Source: Burkholderiales bacterium (lineage in GTDB: Bacteria > Pseudomonadota > Gammaproteobacteria > Burkholderiales > Burkholderiaceae_C). From it: a DNA stretch of 64,000 nt. The stretch spans positions 1-64,000 of the forward strand of contig JAPLPK010000067.1 of assembly GCA_026400275.1 (NCBI GenBank). Direction: 5' to 3'. Of this stretch, positions 60,521-64,000 are shown in pieces. Under the pieces are notes generated by a model. The model was not told where the DNA came from and searched no databases. It worked only from the letters and a program-made list of their open reading frames with translations. The translations under genes were made by a program, and so were the position numbers. The first letter of the stretch is position 1; each line of letters begins with the position of its first letter.

Positions 60521-61174
60521 ATGAGTCGATTGACAGCCAGCACGGCGGATACCAAGGGCCAGATCCGCCAGGCCAATGAAGAGCTGATACTCGCCGCGGC
60601 AGAACGCGTGTTTGCCGGGGCGGGTTTCAGTGGCGCCACCATGGCGCAGATTTCCGAAGAGTCCGGCCTGCCCAAGGCCAATCTGCACTATTACTTCGGC
60701 AACAAGGAGGCGCTGTACCGCGCGGTGCTGGCCCGCATTTTGGAGGACTGGCTGGCACCCACCCACGGCATCACCCCTGAGGCCGACCCGAGCCAGGCCA
60801 TAGGTGCTTACATCCGCAGCAAGATGGCCCTGTCTGCTGCGCGGCCGCATGCGTCCAAAGTCTGGGCCAACGAGCTGCTGCACGGCGCCACCGTGGTGCG
60901 GCAGCTGCTGGCCACCGAGCTGCGTGCCACCGTGCGCGCCAAGTCCGCCGTCATCGACCAATGGATTGCCGAGGGCAAGATGGCACCGGTAGACAGCACG
61001 CACCTGTTCTTCACCATCTGGGCCGCGACCCAGACCTATGCCGACTTCGACATCCAGGTCAGCGCCGTGCTGGGTAAGCCAGCCCTGACCCGCAACGACC
61101 ACAGCCGCGCTACCACCCATGTGCTGGCCTTGATACTGCGCGGCTGCGGCCTGAACCCAGACCCCGCGCCATGA
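60521..61174 (+). CDS. TetR family regulator, RutR-like
   Basis: GFSGATMAQISEESGLPKANLHYYFGNKEALYRAVLARILEDWLAP...GKMAPVDSTHLFFTIWAATQTYADFDIQVSAVLG; same C-terminal family as E. coli RutR by recalled pattern. Confidence 0.85.
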   Translation: MSRLTASTADTKGQIRQANEELILAAAERVFAGAGFSGATMAQISEESGLPKANLHYYFGNKEALYRAVLARILEDWLAPTHGITPEADPSQAIGAYIRSKMALSAARPHASKVWANELLHGATVVRQLLATELRATVRAKSAVIDQWIAEGKMAPVDSTHLFFTIWAATQTYADFDIQVSAVLGKPALTRNDHSRATTHVLALILRGCGLNPDPAP

Positions 61175-62091
61175 GTTACATGCTGGCCGTGGGCGCCTCG
61201 AATATGGACATTGCCGGCCACAGCAGCCAGGCCGTGGTGCTGGGCGACTCCAACCCCGGCCATATCGCTTTGGCCCCGGGTGGCGTGGCGCGCAATGTGG
61301 CAGAAAACCTGGCGCGCCTGGGTAACTGCACACGGCTGGTCAGCGCTGTGGGCGACGACACGCCAGGCCGCAGCCTGCTGGACGCCACAGCCGCAGCCGG
61401 AGTGGATCTGCGTGCCTGCTGGGTGCTGCCGAGCGAGGCTACCTCCAGCTATTTGTCGCTGCATGGACCGGACGGCGATATGGCCATGGCGGTGAACGAT
61501 ATGCGCATCGTGGCCCGCATTACGCCCGAACGGCTGGCGCCCTTGGCCGCCGATATCGCCGCCGCCCAGGCCCTGCTGCTGGACTGCAATTTGACCGATG
61601 CAGCCCTGGCCTGGCTGTGCACGCACAGCGGCGGCACGCCGATTTTTGTGGATACCGTCTCCACGCATAAGTGCCAGCGCATTGCCCCCTGGCTGCAGCA
61701 TGTGCACCTGCTCAAACCCAACCGGCTCGAAGCCCAGGCCCTGACAGGCTTGCCGCTGGACAGCCTGGCCGACGCGCCCGCCGTGGCGGCCTGGCTGCAC
61801 CGCAAGGGCGTGCGGCAGGTGGTGCTTAGTTTTGGCGCGCAAGGCGTGTTCTGGAGCGATGCGGATGGCAGCCAGGGCCTGCAGAGCGCCCCCCACGTCG
61901 CAGTAGTGAACGCCACAGGCGCGGGCGACGCACTCATGGCCGGGCTGATGCATGCGCATGCCCAGGGCCAGACCCTGTCGGAGGCGGCGGGTTTCGGCTC
62001 TGTATGTGCGGCCCTGACGCTGGGTGTGCAAGGTGCGAACCACCCCCAGCTGTCGCTGGCGCTGGTGCAACAATGGCTGCGCAGTACCTGA
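61171..62091 (+). CDS. psuK: PfkB-family kinase, probable pseudouridine kinase
   Basis: GASNMDIAGHS...HIALAPGGVARNVAENLARLG...LLKPNRLEAQALTG...VVNATGAGDALMAGLMHA; directly upstream of psuG. Confidence 0.85.
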   Translation: MSYMLAVGASNMDIAGHSSQAVVLGDSNPGHIALAPGGVARNVAENLARLGNCTRLVSAVGDDTPGRSLLDATAAAGVDLRACWVLPSEATSSYLSLHGPDGDMAMAVNDMRIVARITPERLAPLAADIAAAQALLLDCNLTDAALAWLCTHSGGTPIFVDTVSTHKCQRIAPWLQHVHLLKPNRLEAQALTGLPLDSLADAPAVAAWLHRKGVRQVVLSFGAQGVFWSDADGSQGLQSAPHVAVVNATGAGDALMAGLMHAHAQGQTLSEAAGFGSVCAALTLGVQGANHPQLSLALVQQWLRST

Positions 62092-62114
62092 ATATGTGAC
62101 CTAGAAAGATTTTG

Positions 62115-63041
62115 ATGACGGCTAATCCTTTTCTCGACATCCATCCCGAAGTAGCGGCTGCCCTGGCCGCCAAGCGTCCCGTGGTGGCGCTGGAGTCCAC
62201 CATCATTGCCCATGGCATGCCCTACCCGAACAATGTGGCCACGGCGCTGCAGGTAGAGGCCGAGGTGCGCGCCCATGGCGCTGTGCCAGCCACCATCGCC
62301 ATCGTGCAGGGGCGTTTGAAAGTGGGCCTCAGCCCCGACGAAATTGAACAACTGGGGCGTGGCGGGCGCGACGTCGTCAAGGTCAGCCGTCGCGATATGG
62401 CGTTCATCGTGGCCGCAGGCCAGACCGGTGCCACCACCGTGGCCTCGACCATGCTGATTGCGGCCATGGCCGGCATCCGCGTATTCGCCACCGGCGGCAT
62501 TGGCGGCGTGCACCGGGGCGCGGCGCAGAGTTTTGATATTTCGGCCGACCTGCTTGAGCTGGCGCAAACCCCGGTGGCCGTGGTCTGTGCCGGCATCAAG
62601 TCGATTCTGGACCTGGGGCTGACGCTCGAATACCTGGAAACACACGGCGTGCCCGTGGTGGGCTACCAAACCAATAATCTGCCGGCTTTCTACACCCGTG
62701 AAAGTGGCTTCAAGGTGGACTACCGGCTGGATACGCCCGACGCCATCGCCGGCGCCATGCAGGCCCAGTGGGCCATGGGGCTGCAGGGTGGCATGGTGGT
62801 GTCCAACCCGATTCCTGAGGCCTATGCCATGCCGCGCGCGACCATTGACGCCGCTATCGAGCAGGCGCTGCAAGAGGCCCGCGCCCAGGGCGTGGCGGGC
62901 AAGCAGTCCACCCCATTTTTGCTGGCCCGCGTCAGCGAGATCACCGGTGGCAACAGCTTGGCTTCCAACATCCAGCTGGTGCTGAACAATGCCCGGCTGG
63001 CGGCAGGTATTGCCGTCGCCTACCAGCAGCGGGTGGCCTGA
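62115..63041 (+). CDS. psuG: Pseudouridine-5'-phosphate glycosidase
   Basis: VVALESTIIAHGMPYPNNVATALQVEAEVRAHGAVPATIAIVQGRLKVGLSPDEIEQL...FATGGIGGVHRGAAQSFDISADLLELAQTPVAVVCAGIKSILDLGLTLEYLETHGVPVVGY. Confidence 0.97.
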   Translation: MTANPFLDIHPEVAAALAAKRPVVALESTIIAHGMPYPNNVATALQVEAEVRAHGAVPATIAIVQGRLKVGLSPDEIEQLGRGGRDVVKVSRRDMAFIVAAGQTGATTVASTMLIAAMAGIRVFATGGIGGVHRGAAQSFDISADLLELAQTPVAVVCAGIKSILDLGLTLEYLETHGVPVVGYQTNNLPAFYTRESGFKVDYRLDTPDAIAGAMQAQWAMGLQGGMVVSNPIPEAYAMPRATIDAAIEQALQEARAQGVAGKQSTPFLLARVSEITGGNSLASNIQLVLNNARLAAGIAVAYQQRVA

Positions 63042-63046
63042 GCGCC

Positions 63047-63919
63047 ATGGTTTATCGCACGGTGCTGGACGACGCACAGGGCCTCTCGGCGGACGCCCGC
63101 GCCGCCTATGCGCGCGACGGCGTGCTGGTGCTGGAGGACTTTGTGTCTGTTGCCCAATGCCAGGCTTTGCAGGCACGCGCACTCGAACTGGTGGCCGAGC
63201 ATGCATCGCGTGCGCCCGGCACCGTTTTTTCTGCCCGCGACCAGCGCCATGCCAAGGACGCTTACTTTGCCGCTTCGGCCCGGGGCATAGGCGCGTTCTT
63301 TGAAGAGGGGGCGTTCGATGCGCAGGGCCAGCTGCAGGTGCCGCTGGAGCGCGCCATCAACAAGCTGGGCCATGCCATGCATGACCTGGACCCGGTGTTC
63401 CAGGCCTTCTCGCGCGGCCCGCGCTTGCAGGCGGTGGCGGATGGTCTCGGCCTGGCAGATGCCCGGCTCGTCCAGTCCATGTACATCTTCAAGCAGCCCG
63501 GCATTGGCGGCGAGGTGAACTGCCACCAGGACGCGACCTATCTGTACACCGAGCCGCAGTCGGTAGTGGGCTTCTGGTTTGCGATCGAGGATGCGCACCG
63601 CAGCAATGGTTGCCTGGGTGGCGTACCGGGCGGGCACCGCCATGGGCTGAAAGAGGTGTTCCGCCGCCAGGCCGATGGGACTTTACGGTTGGAGCAGCTG
63701 CAAGCCAGCGCGCCATGGGATATGGAGCAGCTAGAGTGGCTGGAGGTGCGCCAGGGCAGCTTGATTGTGTTCAACGGCCTGCTCCCCCATTTGTCAGAAC
63801 CCAACCGCTCGGCCCAGTCGCGCCACGCCTACACCTTGCATGCGGTGGACGGTCGGGCGCATTATCCGGACAGCAACTGGATACAACCCCACGGAGCGCC
63901 ATTTACCGGCTTTGCGTAA
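63047..63919 (+). CDS. Phytanoyl-CoA dioxygenase (PhyH)-family 2OG/Fe(II) oxygenase
   Basis: Metal motif CHQDATYLYTEPQSVVGFWFAIEDA...NGCLGGVPGGHR...LIVFNGLLPHLSEPNRS. Confidence 0.9.
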   Translation: MVYRTVLDDAQGLSADARAAYARDGVLVLEDFVSVAQCQALQARALELVAEHASRAPGTVFSARDQRHAKDAYFAASARGIGAFFEEGAFDAQGQLQVPLERAINKLGHAMHDLDPVFQAFSRGPRLQAVADGLGLADARLVQSMYIFKQPGIGGEVNCHQDATYLYTEPQSVVGFWFAIEDAHRSNGCLGGVPGGHRHGLKEVFRRQADGTLRLEQLQASAPWDMEQLEWLEVRQGSLIVFNGLLPHLSEPNRSAQSRHAYTLHAVDGRAHYPDSNWIQPHGAPFTGFA

Positions 63920-64000
63920 GCACAGACCGTACGAACACGAGGAGGATTGCATCGGCTTTACACCGCATACCACTTTTCATATTTTGCCTATAACAGGCAC

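Noticed and set aside
61449-63206. 585-aa minus-strand ORF opposite psuK/psuG
   Set aside because: Antisense shadow of two well-supported genes.

Overview
This 64 kb, high-GC window looks like a betaproteobacterial chromosome, Comamonadaceae-like. That is inferred from gene content and order (tsaB-rimI-udg, uvrA-MFS-ssb, purE-purK-sua5, yqjD/E/K); no database was searched. No rRNA, tRNA, CRISPR array or prophage was recognised. Main content, left to right: a disrupted fused indolepyruvate ferredoxin oxidoreductase (minus strand, runs off the left edge); Lrp regulator; BON protein; gmhA; MFS; a tightly coupled cyoABCD-SURF1-regB-regA operon; a frameshifted DUF2252 gene; H-NS-like protein; AraC, hydrolase, SLAC1, DoxX, amidohydrolase, isochorismatase, pirin and LysR cluster; an orphan sugar-binding-protein/AKR/creatininase/LacI locus; desaturase; IS3 remnant; cnoX; purEK; sua5; two related SGNH-like lipoprotein genes around an OmpW gene; dacB; tsaB-rimI-UDG-like; pyrF; MCP; yqjDEK-like; uvrA; MFS; ssb; a large hybrid kinase plus HD-GYP regulator; and an ABC importer, RutR-like regulator, psuK, psuG, PhyH-dioxygenase cluster. 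Most noteworthy: (1) a dispersed ~60 bp palindromic element (core AGCTGCTAGCGCAGGTAATACCTGCGCTAGCAGCTAT) present about a dozen times, mostly between genes but apparently also in frame inside at least three coding genes; (2) a probable pseudouridine import and catabolism operon with a RutR-box-like palindrome and a 2OG/Fe(II)-type oxygenase; (3) proteins that kept the fold but apparently lost catalytic residues (UDG-like, SGNH-like); (4) gene decay at the indolepyruvate oxidoreductase and DUF2252 loci.
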